A DNA stretch of 64,000 nt from Candidatus Viadribacter manganicus (GTDB lineage: Bacteria > Pseudomonadota > Alphaproteobacteria > Caulobacterales > Aquidulcibacteraceae): positions 2,426,980 to 2,490,979 of the forward strand of contig NZ_CP013244.1 of the NCBI RefSeq assembly GCF_001679665.1, written 5' to 3'. The notes under the pieces are model-generated. The model did not search any database. It saw nothing but the letters and a program-made list of their open reading frames with translations, and was not told the DNA's origin. The first letter of the stretch is position 1. Each line of letters opens with the position of its first letter. Below are positions 7,712 through 17,097 of this stretch, piece after piece. Made by a program: the position numbers and the translations under genes.

Positions 7712-10150
7712 ATGGCGAAGCAAACGAAGCAGGGGCAACCGAAGCGGCTGGCCTGGCATGCAATTTTATTCGCCACGACGGCGCTCAGCGGCGCGGTCGC
7801 TGCGCCTTCGGCCTTCGCACAAGACGAAGAAAGTGCGGTGGGAGACATTGTCGTCACCGCTACAAAGCGCGAAGAAAACCTGCAGGACGTGCCGATCAGC
7901 GTGCAAGCGCTCGGCGCCGAGCGTTTGGAAGAGCTGGGCATCACCGACTTCGAAGAATATGCGCAACACCTGCCGACGCTGAGCTATTCGCCGAGTTATG
8001 GCCCCGGCTACAATCGTCCGTTCATGCGCGGCGTTGCGAGCGGTGAGAACGGCAACCACTCAGGTTCGATGCCGAGCGTTGGCACCTATCTGGACGAGCA
8101 GCCGATCACGACCATCGTAGGCAACCTCGACATGCACCTCTATGATGTCTCCCGCGTTGAAGTGCTCGCGGGTCCGCAAGGCACGCTCTACGGCGCCAGC
8201 TCCCAATCCGGCACGGTGCGCATCATTACCAACCGCCCGGATGCGGATGCTTTCAGCGCCGCCTACGATCTTGAATTCAACGCGACGCGCTATGGTGGTT
8301 ACGGCCAAGTTGGCGAGGGTTACGTCAATATTCCGCTGGGCGATCGCGCCGCAATCCGTATCGTCGGGTGGGCCGAGCACGATGACGGCTACATCGATAA
8401 CCGCCTCGGGAGCCGGTTCTATGAAACATGCGACTTCGATGTTGGATGTCTCGGCTCCGGCCCGACGGACGAGAATTCCGACGTCGCCGATCAGAATTAC
8501 AACACCACCGATACCTTGGGCGGCCGCATCGCGCTCGGGATCGATCTCAACGATAGCTGGACGATCACGCCGCAATTGATGGGGCAGCAACAGCGCACCG
8601 ACGGCGCATTCGCCCAGCAAAGCGATGTTGGCGAACTCGCTGTCATGCACTTCTTCCCGGAATGGAACGAAGACAGTTGGATCCAGGGTGCGCTGACGAT
8701 CGAAGGTCAGATCAACAATTTCGACCTCGTGTTCTCGGCTTCGCGCCTTAGCCGCGATGTCGATTCAAACCAGGACTACGCTGACTACGGCTATTTCTAC
8801 GACGTCTTCGCTGGCTACGGCTGCTATTACGTCGATAACGCCGGCGCTGGCAGCATCTGCGATGTCGCGACCGGCGGCGCGCGTCTCGGCAATCCGATCA
8901 ATCCCGGCCAGCAAGTTGGCGGCAACGATCACTATGATCGCGAAACCTATGAATTCCGCATCGCGTCTCCGGCCAACAGCCGCATCCGCGCGATTGCCGG
9001 CATCTTCTATCAACTCTCAGAGCACGAAATTCATCAGCGTTACTATTTCTCCGAGGATTTCCGTGACGACTACGAAGTGACGGGTTGGGCGGACACGATC
9101 TGGCTAACAGAGCAAACCCGGACCGACGAAGAGCGCGCCTTGTTCGGTGAGCTCTCGTTCGATTTCACCGATAGTCTGACGGCCACAATCGGCATGCGCG
9201 CCTACGAGACCGAAAACTCGCTGGTTGGTTTCTTCGGCTTTGGATCGGGCTTCTCCGGCAGCACCGGTGAGTCGCAATGCTTCGGTGGTCCGTTCCGCGG
9301 CGCGCCGTGCACCAACCTCGATGCATCGACGTCGGAAACCGGTCAGCTTTATCGGGCTAACCTCGAATGGAACATCGACGAAGATCGCATGCTCTATGCG
9401 ACGTATTCGGAGGGTTTCCGTCCTGGAGGCATCAATCGTCGCGGTTCGTTCGGACCTTATCAGTCGGACTTCCTCGACAATTACGAGATCGGTTGGAAAA
9501 CCGATTGGGCCGACGGGCGCTTGCGCTGGAATGGTGCGATCTTCCACCAAGTGTGGGCTGATTTCCAATACGCCTTCATCTCGACCGGCAGCAGCGGCCT
9601 CACGCAAATTCAGAACGCGGGCGATGCCGAGATCGACGGCATCGAGACTGACGTGACGTGGGTGCCGTTCGATAGCCTGCGCATCAATGCCGGCGCGACC
9701 TGGTTGTCGACTGAGCTCACGAGCGCGGAGATCACTGGTACGCAAGTCGGCAGTGAATTGCCGGTCTCGCCTGATCTCAAGTTCGACTTCACCGCCCGTT
9801 ACGAGTTTACGCTCGGCAATTGGGAGGCCTTCCTTCAGGGCGGCGCGACGTATGTTGGCGAGCGTCAAACAAGCATTCTGACGCTTGGTCCCGATAGTGA
9901 CGCAGAATTGCTCGGCACGCTGCCGGAATATTGGATCGCCGATATCTCCGCCGGCATCGAACAGAATGGTCTCAGCATCACGCTATTCATCGACAACTTG
10001 TTCGATGAACGCGCGATCAATGGCCGTTACACAGAGTGTGCGGTGGGCACGTGCGGCGCACCGCCCCTCGGCGACGCGCTGGAGGGCACATTCTACGATG
10101 TCGTCTCGCGGCCGATGACCGCCGGCGTGCGCTTTGGCAGAAAGTTCTGA
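7712..10150 (+). CDS. TonB-dependent outer membrane receptor
   Basis: Outer membrane active-transport channel powered by TonB. It has a signal peptide (hydrophobic stretch ending PSAFAQ), a TonB box DIVVTATKREE, a plug domain starting with QDVPISVQAL and containing RVEVLAGPQGTLYGASSQSG, then a long barrel ending in the aromatic terminal strand GVRFGRKF. At 812 residues it is normal for the family. The surface loops contain several closely spaced Cys pairs (CDFDVGC, CYYVDNAGAGSIC, CFGGPFRGAPC, CAVGTC), suggesting disulfide-stabilised loops. The start at 7712 is chosen for GGGGAG six bases upstream and for the signal peptide. The receptor resembles the broad sphingomonad/Caulobacter class of receptors for organic substrates rather than a clear siderophore type; the ligand cannot be read from sequence. 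Confidence 0.95.
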   Translation: MAKQTKQGQPKRLAWHAILFATTALSGAVAAPSAFAQDEESAVGDIVVTATKREENLQDVPISVQALGAERLEELGITDFEEYAQHLPTLSYSPSYGPGYNRPFMRGVASGENGNHSGSMPSVGTYLDEQPITTIVGNLDMHLYDVSRVEVLAGPQGTLYGASSQSGTVRIITNRPDADAFSAAYDLEFNATRYGGYGQVGEGYVNIPLGDRAAIRIVGWAEHDDGYIDNRLGSRFYETCDFDVGCLGSGPTDENSDVADQNYNTTDTLGGRIALGIDLNDSWTITPQLMGQQQRTDGAFAQQSDVGELAVMHFFPEWNEDSWIQGALTIEGQINNFDLVFSASRLSRDVDSNQDYADYGYFYDVFAGYGCYYVDNAGAGSICDVATGGARLGNPINPGQQVGGNDHYDRETYEFRIASPANSRIRAIAGIFYQLSEHEIHQRYYFSEDFRDDYEVTGWADTIWLTEQTRTDEERALFGELSFDFTDSLTATIGMRAYETENSLVGFFGFGSGFSGSTGESQCFGGPFRGAPCTNLDASTSETGQLYRANLEWNIDEDRMLYATYSEGFRPGGINRRGSFGPYQSDFLDNYEIGWKTDWADGRLRWNGAIFHQVWADFQYAFISTGSSGLTQIQNAGDAEIDGIETDVTWVPFDSLRINAGATWLSTELTSAEITGTQVGSELPVSPDLKFDFTARYEFTLGNWEAFLQGGATYVGERQTSILTLGPDSDAELLGTLPEYWIADISAGIEQNGLSITLFIDNLFDERAINGRYTECAVGTCGAPPLGDALEGTFYDVVSRPMTAGVRFGRKF

Positions 10151-10156
10151 GCTTAG

Positions 10157-10181
10157 GCGGCTGGGCGGAACGCCCAGCCGC
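10157..10181. terminator. Strong bidirectional stem-loop between convergent genes
   Basis: An 11-bp perfect stem, GCGGCTGGGCG with CGCCCAGCCGC, and a 3-base loop GAA lies between the receptor stop (10150) and the convergent channel gene stop (10189). There is no clear T-run on either strand, so efficiency is uncertain. Confidence 0.6.
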
Positions 10182-10188
10182 AACCGGC

Positions 10189-10647
10189 CTAGTGCTCGAG
10201 CCATTCGTGCTCGAGCAACCGCAGACGCGACGTTACGCTCATCAAGAACGCCGTCGACCACGCAATAAGCACCAGGCCATTTACGGCCTCGATCGCGCCG
10301 AGCACGCGCCAGTTCACGCTGAGCGTTAGATCGCCGAGTCCGAGCGTTGAGAAGCTCACTGTTGAAAAATAGAGCGCTTGTTCGAAGGTCGCGAACTCAC
10401 CCAGCACCCGATAAAGCACTGCGTAGCACCACACCTGAACCGTGTGGGTTGCGAAGATTCCAAATACCACCAGCAATATCATGCCGGCCTGACGCCACGC
10501 CGCCTCGTGCGGCCGCAACCGCGTGTGCGCGCCGCTCATGAGGCGCGTTAGTAGCAACAATCCGAAGAAGTGCTGTAAGGTCGTGAGGGCGACCATCAGC
10601 GTGGCCACGCCGAGATTTAACACAAGTTGTGACAACGGCACTTCCAT
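10189..10647 (-). CDS. Potassium channel family (two-TM, pore-loop) protein
   Basis: Small inner membrane ion channel subunit of the Ion_trans_2 type. The 152 residues contain several hydrophobic helices and a pore-loop segment, YFSTVSFSTLGLGDL, in which TLGLGD corresponds to the K+ filter TVGYGD (Tyr replaced by Leu). A last helix follows and then a short charged tail. I choose the ATG at 10647, preceded by AGGTGAGG; a GTG at 10677 has no ribosome site. The Leu in the filter makes ion selectivity uncertain. The gene stands alone, convergent with the TonB receptor and followed upstream by a degenerate intergenic tract. Confidence 0.8.
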   Translation of the reverse strand: MEVPLSQLVLNLGVATLMVALTTLQHFFGLLLLTRLMSGAHTRLRPHEAAWRQAGMILLVVFGIFATHTVQVWCYAVLYRVLGEFATFEQALYFSTVSFSTLGLGDLTLSVNWRVLGAIEAVNGLVLIAWSTAFLMSVTSRLRLLEHEWLEH

Positions 10648-10713
10648 GCGCCTCACCTTGACCCTGCGTCGCGCCACTCGCGTTGATCGTGCGCAACGCG
10701 ACCCTTCAATCTC

Positions 10714-10902
10714 CTAGTCGAGGATCGCTGCGGGGAGGGCCGCGACGATGGCTGCCGTCATCAGCGTCGCCAGAAAGCCCGGTAATAAGGCGCGCCACGC
10801 CAAATGCAGGATCTCGGAGGCCCGTTCCGGCATCAGCACAGTCGTCCCCCCGGTCATGATGCCGCCAAAAGCTACGTTCGCAAATCCGCAGATTGCGTAG
10901 GT
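10714..10902 (-). pseudogene. 3' remnant of a NupC-type concentrative nucleoside transporter
   Basis: Reading the minus strand from 10902 to the TAG at 10714 gives about 62 residues that begin TYAICGFANVAFGGIMTGG, continue LMPERASEILHLAWRALL and end in a hydrophobic helix. This matches the C-terminal gate region of CNT transporters (YALCGFAN...GG...PERR.E). Directly upstream the same frame meets TGA (10903-10905), and nothing transporter-like lies beyond it. Everything N-terminal to this region is absent, so it is a relic of a gene of around 400 codons. Recognition is by motif memory, not alignment. Confidence 0.65.
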
Positions 10903-10970
10903 TCATCACTCTCAAAAACGTCTCCGGTGACGGCGACATCACCCAGGCGGATTTCATCTTCGGGCCGTAA
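10902..10970 (+). pseudogene. Possible 3' remnant of an RTX/secreted-type protein
   Basis: From 10902 to the TAA at 10968 the plus strand encodes FITLKNVSGDGDITQADFIFG plus a final Pro. This resembles the C-terminal ends of calcium-binding RTX-like proteins (ITL.NVs...lt..DF.F). Upstream the frame runs antisense through the transporter relic, so only the tail is left. It is only 22 codons long, so the family call is weak. Confidence 0.35.
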
Positions 10971-11071
10971 GGGCGAAACTGAGGTTGCAGAGCCGGTCTT
11001 GGTCCTTCTTCGTTTGACGCCTACGCCACGATTGGGCACGCCTCCGTCTGCTCCACGGATAGGGGAACGCC

Positions 11072-12724
11072 ATGCACCTTAGTCGCCGTCATTTCGCGCA
11101 AGCCTCGCTGGGTGCGCTGATCGCTGGATGTGCGCCGCGCGGCGCGCCGGACCTAATCATTCATGGGGGGCCAATTTATACAGGCGCGGGCGCTGCTAAG
11201 GCGGAGGCTATTCGGGTCAAAGACGGGCTCTTCGCGGCCGTTGGTTCTCGTGCTGATGTAAGCGCCAACGCGCGCGGTGCGCGCGAGATCGATCTTGCAG
11301 GCGCTGCGGCGTTTGCGGGGTTCACGGATTCTCACGTTCATCTTACGGGCGTTGGAGCCGCCGCGTTAATTCTCGATCTCGTCGGCGTGACGTCGATTGT
11401 GGATTTGCAGACGCGCTTGCGCGCGTATGCCGCTCAGCACCCGGAAGGTCCGATCCATGGCCGCGGCTGGATCGAGACGCATTGGCCAGAGCAACGCTTC
11501 CCAAATCGCGCCGACCTTGATGTGATCGTATCTGATCGTCCGGTCTTCCTCGGGCGCGTCGATGGTCACGCCGCAGTTGTGAATAGTGCTGCGCTTCAGC
11601 TCGCGCAGATCGATAACAACACGGCCAATCCTTCAGGCGGCGCAATTCAACGCGATACATCCGGCGCCGCGACGGGCATGTTGATCGATAATGCGATGGA
11701 CTTGGTCCAGCGCGTCTTTCCTCCCATGACGCCGGCAATGCAGCGCGAAGCCTTGCTGCAGGGCGCCCGCATTTATGCGGCGCGCGGCTGGACCGGCGTT
11801 CACAACATGAGCACGTCGCTTGCCGAAGCGCAGTTGTTCGAAGAGTTCGCCGCAAACGGTGAACTGCCGCTGAGCGCCGATATCTATCTCACGCCGGATG
11901 ACGGGGAGATCGTCCTGCAGCGCGGTCCCTACGGCGAAGGCGCCGTAAAGGTGCGCGGTATCAAGATGTATATTGATGGCGCCCTGGGCTCGCGTGGCGC
12001 TGCGTTGCTTGCGCCTTATAGCGACGCGCACGAGTCGAGCGGTTTGCTGGTCATGCCCATTGAGCAGATCGGCGACATCGTGCGGCGCGCGCGCGAGAAG
12101 AATGTGCAAATTACCACGCACGCCATCGGCGATCGCGGCAACCGTTTGATGCTCGATGCTTATCGCGATGCCTTCGCCGATAGTCCTGAAGCGCTACGCA
12201 ATGCGCGCTTCCGCATTGAGCACGCGCAGATCATCGATCGTGCCGACATTCGGCGCTTTGCCGCTCAAGGCGTCATTGCATCGATGCAGCCGTCACATGC
12301 GATTAGCGACCTTTTCTTCGCGCCTGCGCGGCTTGGACCACAACGTCTTGCCGGCGCCTATGCCTGGCGCGCGCTTTTGGATTCGGGCGCCATGATTTGC
12401 GGCGGCACCGATGCACCCGTCGAGAAGGGCGATCCGCTGATTGAATATTACGCTGCAACCTATCGCCACGATCTCACCGGCTTTGCCGGGCCGGATTGGC
12501 ATCAGGAGCAAGTCGTTACGCGCAGCGAAGCGCTTCGAATGTTTACCTCGGCGGCTGCGTTCGCGACCTTCAGCGAGAATGAGCGCGGCGCAATTGAAGT
12601 TGGCAAACGTGCTAATGTCAGCGTGTTCTCGGTGGACCTCATGACCGCCGAACCCGCTGCGATCCCCACAGCAACGCCGCTTCTCACGGTGAGCGACGGT
12701 CGCGTGACGCACGAGGCCTTATAG
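11072..12724 (+). CDS. Amidohydrolase family protein (YtcJ-like, Amidohydro_3), exported lipoprotein-like
   Basis: Metal-dependent hydrolase of the amidohydrolase superfamily; substrate unknown. The N-terminus SRRHFAQASLGALIAGC combines twin Arg with a lipobox-like LIAGC, suggesting export and possibly lipid anchoring. Family features: FAGFTDSHVHLTG (metal-binding HxH), a long insert typical of the YtcJ group with GRGWIETHWPE and DRPVFLGRVDGHAAVVNSAAL, IKMYIDGALGSRGAAL, TTHAIGDRGNRLMLDAY (metal His), RIEHAQIID and GGTDAPVEKGDPL (catalytic Asp). The 550-residue length is normal. ATG at 11072 has GGGGAA upstream. Its stop overlaps the convergent DUF885 gene by six bases. Confidence 0.9.
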   Translation: MHLSRRHFAQASLGALIAGCAPRGAPDLIIHGGPIYTGAGAAKAEAIRVKDGLFAAVGSRADVSANARGAREIDLAGAAAFAGFTDSHVHLTGVGAAALILDLVGVTSIVDLQTRLRAYAAQHPEGPIHGRGWIETHWPEQRFPNRADLDVIVSDRPVFLGRVDGHAAVVNSAALQLAQIDNNTANPSGGAIQRDTSGAATGMLIDNAMDLVQRVFPPMTPAMQREALLQGARIYAARGWTGVHNMSTSLAEAQLFEEFAANGELPLSADIYLTPDDGEIVLQRGPYGEGAVKVRGIKMYIDGALGSRGAALLAPYSDAHESSGLLVMPIEQIGDIVRRAREKNVQITTHAIGDRGNRLMLDAYRDAFADSPEALRNARFRIEHAQIIDRADIRRFAAQGVIASMQPSHAISDLFFAPARLGPQRLAGAYAWRALLDSGAMICGGTDAPVEKGDPLIEYYAATYRHDLTGFAGPDWHQEQVVTRSEALRMFTSAAAFATFSENERGAIEVGKRANVSVFSVDLMTAEPAAIPTATPLLTVSDGRVTHEAL

Positions 12725-14233
12725 GCTGAACGCCACCCGCGCTGCCTGTGCCAGACCTGGCGGGGAGAGTGGCCCACGCAGCAGCATGGCCGCGTGAAAT
12801 GCGCGAGCATCGAAACGTCCGTTAGCGCCCCGCCGCATTCTCCCGCGTATCTCAGCAATGCGCATCGCCGTCAGTCCCTGAGCCGCAGCGACTCCCGGCT
12901 GTGCGCACATGCGCAACACATCTTCTTGGATGCTGACGAAGGCCATGCCATCGCCCTGTAGTTCACGCAGTTCCCGGATCGCGCGTTCGCGACTCCAGCG
13001 CATCACGTGAATGCCGGTGTCCGCTACGACGCGTCCGAAGCGAAACAGCATCCACTGCAGATACCCGATGCGGCTTGCGGGATCGTCTGCATAGACGCCA
13101 GCTTCGTCGGCTAAACGTTCGGCGTAGATTGCCCAGCCCTCGTTGTAACCGCTCGCGTATCGCGTCTGGAGGGCCGGCGCTGGCGCCTCGCGTTCGGATG
13201 ACGCCTGCAGGATGTGGCCGGGCACAAGTTCGTGAAACGCGACGCTCGGCAGCGTCCAGCGCGGTCGCGACCGGATGGCGCCGAAGTCGACGTGATACAC
13301 TGTGCCCTCACGCCGTCCCGCCGCGCCACCCGCTTCTGCTTCCGGAGGCACAAGCCGTACGTCCGCTTGCGTGTCCGCGCCGGCAACTACATTGCGGAGC
13401 AATGGCCGAACGCGATCTAGCGCCGCATTCATTTCTGCAACTGCTTGCCCTTTGCCCGCGGCGTCATTCGAATAGAGCCGCCGCTCGTCTAGCGCAAAGG
13501 TACGTAGACGTTCGCCAACGCCGCCGCGCGTCAGACCTTGCCGCCTCAGGAGGGCATCCACCTCGCGTTGCAAGCTGCGGCAGTAGGTAAGCGCGCGGTG
13601 ATGCGCGGCGCGGGGCGAGATTTCTTCGCCGAGCTGAAACTGCAGCGACAGTGCGTAGTAGTCCTCGCCTCCTGGCAAAGTCCAAAGTCCGCCTTGATCC
13701 GCGGATCGAATGCCGGACGTGATCCATTCCAATGATCGATCGCGCACTTTGCGGAGCGCACTGATCTGCCGTGTCATAGATTCTGCGACGGACCCATGAG
13801 CACGTGAAGAAGCTGCATCAACGGCGTTGATCGCGGCATCTAAGACAAACACTGGCGCTACGGCGCCCGCTTGCGCGCCCGCCGCTAGCTCTTCGGTTTC
13901 GCGGTCGATCGCCGCGGCATCGGGGTTTGCGCTTCGATATGCGCCGTAGCGATGTGTCACTACATAAGGCGTTCCATTGCGTCCCCAGGGCGAACTGGCG
14001 ATAAGCCCGTCAGCCCAGGATCCTTGCGCCACCGCTTCGTATAGGATCCGATCTTCGTCGCTGAGCGTCCCTTTATCGAACGCGGCGATCTGAATTGCGC
14101 GTTCGCGCCGGTCTGCATTCGCGAGCGCTATCGCGAGTGAGCGAAAATCGCCGCTGGAATTGACGACGTCAGCGTGCGCTGAGCTGGCTAAAAGCGTGCC
14201 TATGCCAGCGAGAAGGATAGAGCGGCGATCCAT
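12719..14233 (-). CDS. DUF885 family protein, predicted exported metallopeptidase
   Basis: The 504-residue product starts MDRRSILLAGIGTLLASSAH, a signal peptide with twin Arg. The C-terminal half carries the DUF885 signature: AFHELVPGHILQ (the HExxPGH zinc-site variant of the family) and YNEGWAIYAERLADEAGVY with Glu as the likely third ligand, followed by LQWMLFRFGRVVADTGIH and SRERAI. The family is annotated as peptidase-like, but the physiological substrate is unknown. The ATG at 14233 is chosen because the signal peptide begins there; the frame is open 42 bases further. It is tail to tail with the amidohydrolase, and its promoter region abuts the ctrA terminator. Confidence 0.88.
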   Translation of the reverse strand: MDRRSILLAGIGTLLASSAHADVVNSSGDFRSLAIALANADRRERAIQIAAFDKGTLSDEDRILYEAVAQGSWADGLIASSPWGRNGTPYVVTHRYGAYRSANPDAAAIDRETEELAAGAQAGAVAPVFVLDAAINAVDAASSRAHGSVAESMTRQISALRKVRDRSLEWITSGIRSADQGGLWTLPGGEDYYALSLQFQLGEEISPRAAHHRALTYCRSLQREVDALLRRQGLTRGGVGERLRTFALDERRLYSNDAAGKGQAVAEMNAALDRVRPLLRNVVAGADTQADVRLVPPEAEAGGAAGRREGTVYHVDFGAIRSRPRWTLPSVAFHELVPGHILQASSEREAPAPALQTRYASGYNEGWAIYAERLADEAGVYADDPASRIGYLQWMLFRFGRVVADTGIHVMRWSRERAIRELRELQGDGMAFVSIQEDVLRMCAQPGVAAAQGLTAMRIAEIRGRMRRGANGRFDARAFHAAMLLRGPLSPPGLAQAARVAFSL

Positions 14234-14252
14234 TGCGCCGACCTTAAACGAA

Positions 14253-14284
14253 CAGCGGCCCATGCGCATCCGCATGAGCCGCTG
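14253..14284 (-). terminator. Terminator hairpin downstream of ctrA
   Basis: CAGCGGC (14253-14259) pairs with GCCGCTG (14278-14284). An inner ATGCG/CGCAT stem is separated by a 2x2 internal loop. On the minus strand it is followed by TTCGTTTAA. It lies 27 bases beyond the ctrA stop and just upstream of the DUF885 start. Confidence 0.5.
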
Positions 14285-14311
14285 TGGCGATTCAATTCTA
14301 GGCGAGTGGCT

Positions 14312-15034
14312 TTAGGCCGCTGCAACACCGCTGGTGACGGTGGCCGTCGCGCCGGCTTCCTGCGGATCGCGGAGCACGTAGCCGCGGCCCCAGACCGTCT
14401 CAATGTAGTGTTCGCCGCCCGTGGCAGCCGCCAGCTTTTTGCGAAGCTTACAGATGAACACGTCGATGATCTTGAGTTCCGGCTCGTCCATGCCGCCGTA
14501 GAGATGGTTCAAGAACATCTCTTTCGTCAGCGTCGTGCCTTTGCGGAGCGAGAGCAGCTCCAGCATTTGATATTCTTTGCCCGTCAAGTGGACGCGCTGA
14601 CCATGAGCTTCGGTCGTCTTCGCGTCGAGGTTGACGACGATGTCGCCCGTTTTGATGACGGAATGAGCATGGCCCTTAGAGCGGCGGACGATCGCGTTGA
14701 TCCGCGCGATCAGTTCGTCCTTGTTGAAGGGCTTGGTCATGTAATCGTCGGCGCCGTAGCCGAGGCCACGGACCTTCGTGTCGATGTCGGCGGTGCCGGA
14801 GAGGATCAGGATGGGGGTATTCACCCGCGCCACCCGGAGCTGCTTTAGCACGTCGTAGCCGTGCATGTCGGGCAGCGTCAGGTCGAGTACGATGATGTCG
14901 TAATCGTAGAGCTTGCCGAGATCGATGCCTTCCTCGCCGAGGTCGGTCGAGTAGATATTGAACCCTTCGGACTTGAGCATCAGCTCAATGCCCTGCGCCG
15001 TTGCGCTATCGTCTTCGATCAACAAGACTCGCAT
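14312..15034 (-). CDS. ctrA: Cell-cycle master response regulator CtrA
   Basis: OmpR-type response regulator that, in Caulobacter and relatives, silences the replication origin and activates flagellar, division and methylation genes. The product has 240 residues. Receiver domain: acidic DD at 8-9, phospho-Asp51 in LDLTLPDM, and Lys in YMTKPF. The winged-helix domain shows the nearly invariant run from [18 protein letters not shown] through [17 protein letters not shown] to [11 protein letters not shown]. The C-terminus ends VAAA, and a terminal Ala-Ala is the known ClpXP degradation tag of CtrA. Start: the ATG at 15034 has GGGGAG correctly spaced. It is divergent from fliI, a known type of CtrA target, with a GANTC-rich gap between them. 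Confidence 0.98.
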   Translation of the reverse strand: MRVLLIEDDSATAQGIELMLKSEGFNIYSTDLGEEGIDLGKLYDYDIIVLDLTLPDMHGYDVLKQLRVARVNTPILILSGTADIDTKVRGLGYGADDYMTKPFNKDELIARINAIVRRSKGHAHSVIKTGDIVVNLDAKTTEAHGQRVHLTGKEYQMLELLSLRKGTTLTKEMFLNHLYGGMDEPELKIIDVFICKLRKKLAAATGGEHYIETVWGRGYVLRDPQEAGATATVTSGVAAA

Positions 15035-15079
15035 CAAATGCTCCCCGTCGGCGCAAGGGCCGCACACAGTTAACTCACA

Positions 15080-15304
15080 GAATCGATGGCAACGGTTTAA
15101 TCTTCGTTAAAATCGCCAAACGATTCTTACTTTGCTGGTGTGCTTACCTAAGCGCTGCCGCTCCAATCAGCTCCCGTTAACCCTTAGAATCTGATTTGGA
15201 ATCGCATGTCCACCGCTTGTGTGTGCGAAACTGTCAGCCACAAGCCCCATGAAATGAATCGCATCACAAACGAGCCTTGGTGAGATTCAGATTTCGCTAA
15301 CCAT
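15080..15304. promoter_or_regulatory. ctrA/fliI divergent control region with six GANTC methylation sites
   Basis: The 309-bp gap between ctrA and fliI holds GANTC (CcrM target) sites at 15080, 15122, 15187, 15199, 15256 and 15284, far more than the roughly one per 256 bp expected by chance. CtrA-box-like elements are TTAA-N6-TTAA at 15097-15110 and CTAACCAT at 15297-15304 (half-site TTAACCAT). In Caulobacter the ctrA P1 promoter is controlled by hemimethylation at a GANTC site and CtrA regulates its own gene; the sites seen here fit that, but assignment of promoters is inference. Confidence 0.55.
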
Positions 15305-15343
15305 ACCAGCCGAAAGAAGTGTGAGGAAATTTTCGCACGCGCG

Positions 15344-16663
15344 ATGCCATCACTCCTTTCTAAACTTGCTGAAGAGATTCACGCACTCGATCCGCGCCGC
15401 TTTGAGGGGCGTGTTACCGGCTTGTCGGGTGCTCTCGTTGAAGTGACAGGCCCAGTTGAGGCGCTTGCGCTTGGCGCGCGCGTGACGATCTTTGGACACA
15501 CGACAGCGCGTGGCGAGATCGTCGGGTTCCGCGGCGACCGCGCGCTCATCGCGCCTTACGATTCGATTGAAGCGATCCGGCCAGGCGCGCGTGTGGTGTT
15601 GGAAGGTGCATCGCCGATGGCGCGGCCCTCGCACACTTGGCTCGGCCGCGTCATCGATTGTTTTGGAAATCCGGTCGACGGCGAGGGGCCGTTGCCGCAA
15701 GGCATCAAGCCGACGCCGGTGCGCGCGCCGCCGCCTTCCGCACATGATCGCTCGCGCGTGGGCGGGCGGCTCGATGTCGGCGTTCGGGCGCTCAATATTT
15801 TTGCTGCTCTTTGTCGTGGCCAGCGCATGGGCGTGTTCGCAGGCTCCGGTGTTGGCAAATCGGTGCTGATGTCGATGCTGGCGCGCGGCGCCAACGCCGA
15901 TGTGATCGTGATTGGCTTGGTTGGCGAGCGGGGCCGAGAGGTCAAGGAGTTCATCGAGGACACGCTGGGCGAAGAAGGCCGCCGCCGTTCCGTGGTGGTT
16001 GTTGCGACGTCCGATGAAAGCGCAGCTCGCCGGCGGCTTGCGCCCCATATGGCGTGCGCGGTCGCCGAGCACTTTCGCGATGAGGGGCTCGATGTTCTGC
16101 TGCTGATCGACTCGGTCACGCGCTTTGCCATGGCGCAGCGCGAAATTGGCTTGAGCGTTGGTGAGCCTCCGACCACGAAAGGTTACACGCCATCCGTGTT
16201 CGCGGAGCTTCCGAAGCTGTTGGAGCGGGCCGGTCCGGGGCGCGAAGGCGAGTTGGGATCGATCACGGCGCTCTTTACCGTGCTTGTCGATGGCGACGAT
16301 CACAACGAGCCGATCGCCGATGCGGTGCGTGGCATCTTGGATGGTCACATCGTGATGGAGCGCGCGATCGCCGAGCGCGGACGCTATCCGGCGATCAACG
16401 TGCTGAAGTCGATCTCGCGTTTGATGCCGATGTGTCATACGGCCGAGGAGAACAAGCTTGTCGCGCGCGCCCGCGAAGCCTTGAGTCTTTATGGCGAAAT
16501 GGAAGAGCTTATTCGCATCGGCGCTTACAAGGCGGGCGCGGATCCGCAAGTCGATGAGGCGATCCGTGTGCGGCCGGCGGTTGAACGTGTGTTGACGCAA
16601 ATTCGCGATGAACAATCGAGCATCGAAGAGGGCTTCGCGATGCTAGCTGAGGCCCTGCAATGA
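15344..16663 (+). CDS. fliI: Flagellar export ATPase FliI
   Basis: Cytoplasmic ATPase of the flagellar type III export apparatus. The 439-residue sequence has the F1-beta-like architecture: N-terminal barrel, Walker [12 protein letters not shown] (residues 163-173), the T3SS ATPase motif [14 protein letters not shown], Walker [13 protein letters not shown], and the family signature [15 protein letters not shown]. The C-terminal helices bind FliH/FliJ. The ATG at 15344 gives a normal N-terminus; the nearest purine-rich ribosome site (GAGGAA) is unusually far upstream. The stop overlaps fliJ by 4 bases, so the two form an operon divergent from ctrA. Confidence 0.97.
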   Translation: MPSLLSKLAEEIHALDPRRFEGRVTGLSGALVEVTGPVEALALGARVTIFGHTTARGEIVGFRGDRALIAPYDSIEAIRPGARVVLEGASPMARPSHTWLGRVIDCFGNPVDGEGPLPQGIKPTPVRAPPPSAHDRSRVGGRLDVGVRALNIFAALCRGQRMGVFAGSGVGKSVLMSMLARGANADVIVIGLVGERGREVKEFIEDTLGEEGRRRSVVVVATSDESAARRRLAPHMACAVAEHFRDEGLDVLLLIDSVTRFAMAQREIGLSVGEPPTTKGYTPSVFAELPKLLERAGPGREGELGSITALFTVLVDGDDHNEPIADAVRGILDGHIVMERAIAERGRYPAINVLKSISRLMPMCHTAEENKLVARAREALSLYGEMEELIRIGAYKAGADPQVDEAIRVRPAVERVLTQIRDEQSSIEEGFAMLAEALQ

Positions 16664-17082
16664 AGGCGTTCCGGACACTTCTAAAGGTCGCCGAGCGTGA
16701 CCTTGAAACATTGCGCCGCGCGCTGGCGGATCAGATCACCAAGGACGCGAACGTCGTTCAGCGCATCCATGGTCACGAGCAGACTGTGCGCAATGAGCAA
16801 ATGTTGGCGCAGCGCGACTATGAATCTGCGCGAGCCTATGGCGGCTACGCGGTGGCGGCCCAGGCAATTCGCAAGGCGCTGGATGCTGAGCGTGTTTTGA
16901 TCAATCAGGAAATCGATCGGCTGCGCACCTTGATTGCCGAGGCGCATACAGAAGTGCGCAAGTTCGAGCGGTTGATTGAACTCGATGAGCAGCGGAGAAA
17001 AGCTGCGGCCGAGAAGCGCGAGAACGACGAACTCGACGAGATGGCGACCTTGCGAGCGGGGCGCGCGTCGCTGCAGCGTTGA
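16660..17082 (+). CDS. fliJ: Flagellar export chaperone/stalk protein FliJ
   Basis: The 140-residue, almost fully coiled-coil protein is rich in Arg, Glu, Ala and Lys, as expected of FliJ, the central stalk that links the FliI hexamer to the FlhA export gate. There are no catalytic motifs. Assignment rests mainly on size, helical heptads and its position directly after fliI, with overlapping ATGA start/stop. It is the last gene of the short fliIJ operon; a hairpin follows at 17098. Confidence 0.85.
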   Translation: MKAFRTLLKVAERDLETLRRALADQITKDANVVQRIHGHEQTVRNEQMLAQRDYESARAYGGYAVAAQAIRKALDAERVLINQEIDRLRTLIAEAHTEVRKFERLIELDEQRRKAAAEKRENDELDEMATLRAGRASLQR

Positions 17083-17097
17083 AGGCGGTGCGTTTGG

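Noticed and set aside
10192..10217. Direct repeat GTGCTCGAG
   Set aside because: It lies within the 3' end of the channel gene and encodes a repeated Leu-Glu-His; explained by coding.
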